Source of the DNA: an uncultured Clostridia bacterium
GTDB lineage: Bacteria > Bacillota > Clostridia > Christensenellales > Aristaeellaceae
Assembly: GCA_934631055.1 (NCBI GenBank)
Contig: CAKTXP010000137.1
Span: 1-6,479 of the forward strand
DNA length: 6,479 nucleotides
Reading direction: 5' to 3'
Position 1 is the first letter of the stretch, and each line of letters starts with the position of its first letter. The notes under the pieces were generated by a model that had not been told where the DNA came from, made no database searches, and worked only from the letters and a program-made list of their open reading frames with translations. The translations under genes and the position numbers were made by a program. Shown here in pieces: positions 6,464-6,479 of this stretch.

Positions 6464-6479
6464 GCCCTTAAAATGTCAA

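Overview
The window is a GC-rich bacterial segment carrying four protein genes, all on the minus strand. The gene families, the Shine-Dalgarno sequences and the high GC at third codon positions fit a GC-rich, Gram-positive, Clostridia-like (gut Bacillota) chromosome. No marker here gives a finer placement. I see no plasmid, phage, transposase, tRNA, rRNA or CRISPR signature.

Reading in the direction of transcription (right to left), the window starts with a promoter-like sequence (perfect TATAAT) at 6434-6463 and a leader of about 70 nt. The first gene is tex (4212-6359), an S1-domain RNA-binding protein of 715 aa. One nucleotide after its stop codon begins an exported protein of 622 aa (2342-4210), built of beta-propeller-like repeats and of unknown function. 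These two form a tight operon.

A 339-bp non-coding region (2003-2341) follows and is the most unusual part of the window. Its right two thirds (about 2140-2331) are a nested inverted repeat, almost perfectly symmetric about position 2234. It has a perfect 22-bp palindrome at its centre, matching outer blocks, and a hairpin at the same place in each arm. Its left part (2034-2156) can fold on the minus strand into a closed, branched RNA that lies just upstream of the next gene's ribosome binding site. It is a candidate leader RNA or small RNA.

Downstream, a strong AGGAGG site precedes a 465-aa FAD-dependent dehydrogenase of the uncharacterised COG2509 type (605-2002), which carries a four-cysteine cluster. 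Its stop codon overlaps (ATGA) the start of an alpha/beta-hydrolase esterase (1-608) that runs off the left edge. The visible 202 codons include the GGYSLAG nucleophile elbow, but the catalytic histidine would lie just outside the window.

Apart from tex these are poorly characterised genes. No complete new system can be claimed. The points most worth following are the symmetric element with its adjoining RNA fold, and the coupling of COG2509 with an esterase.
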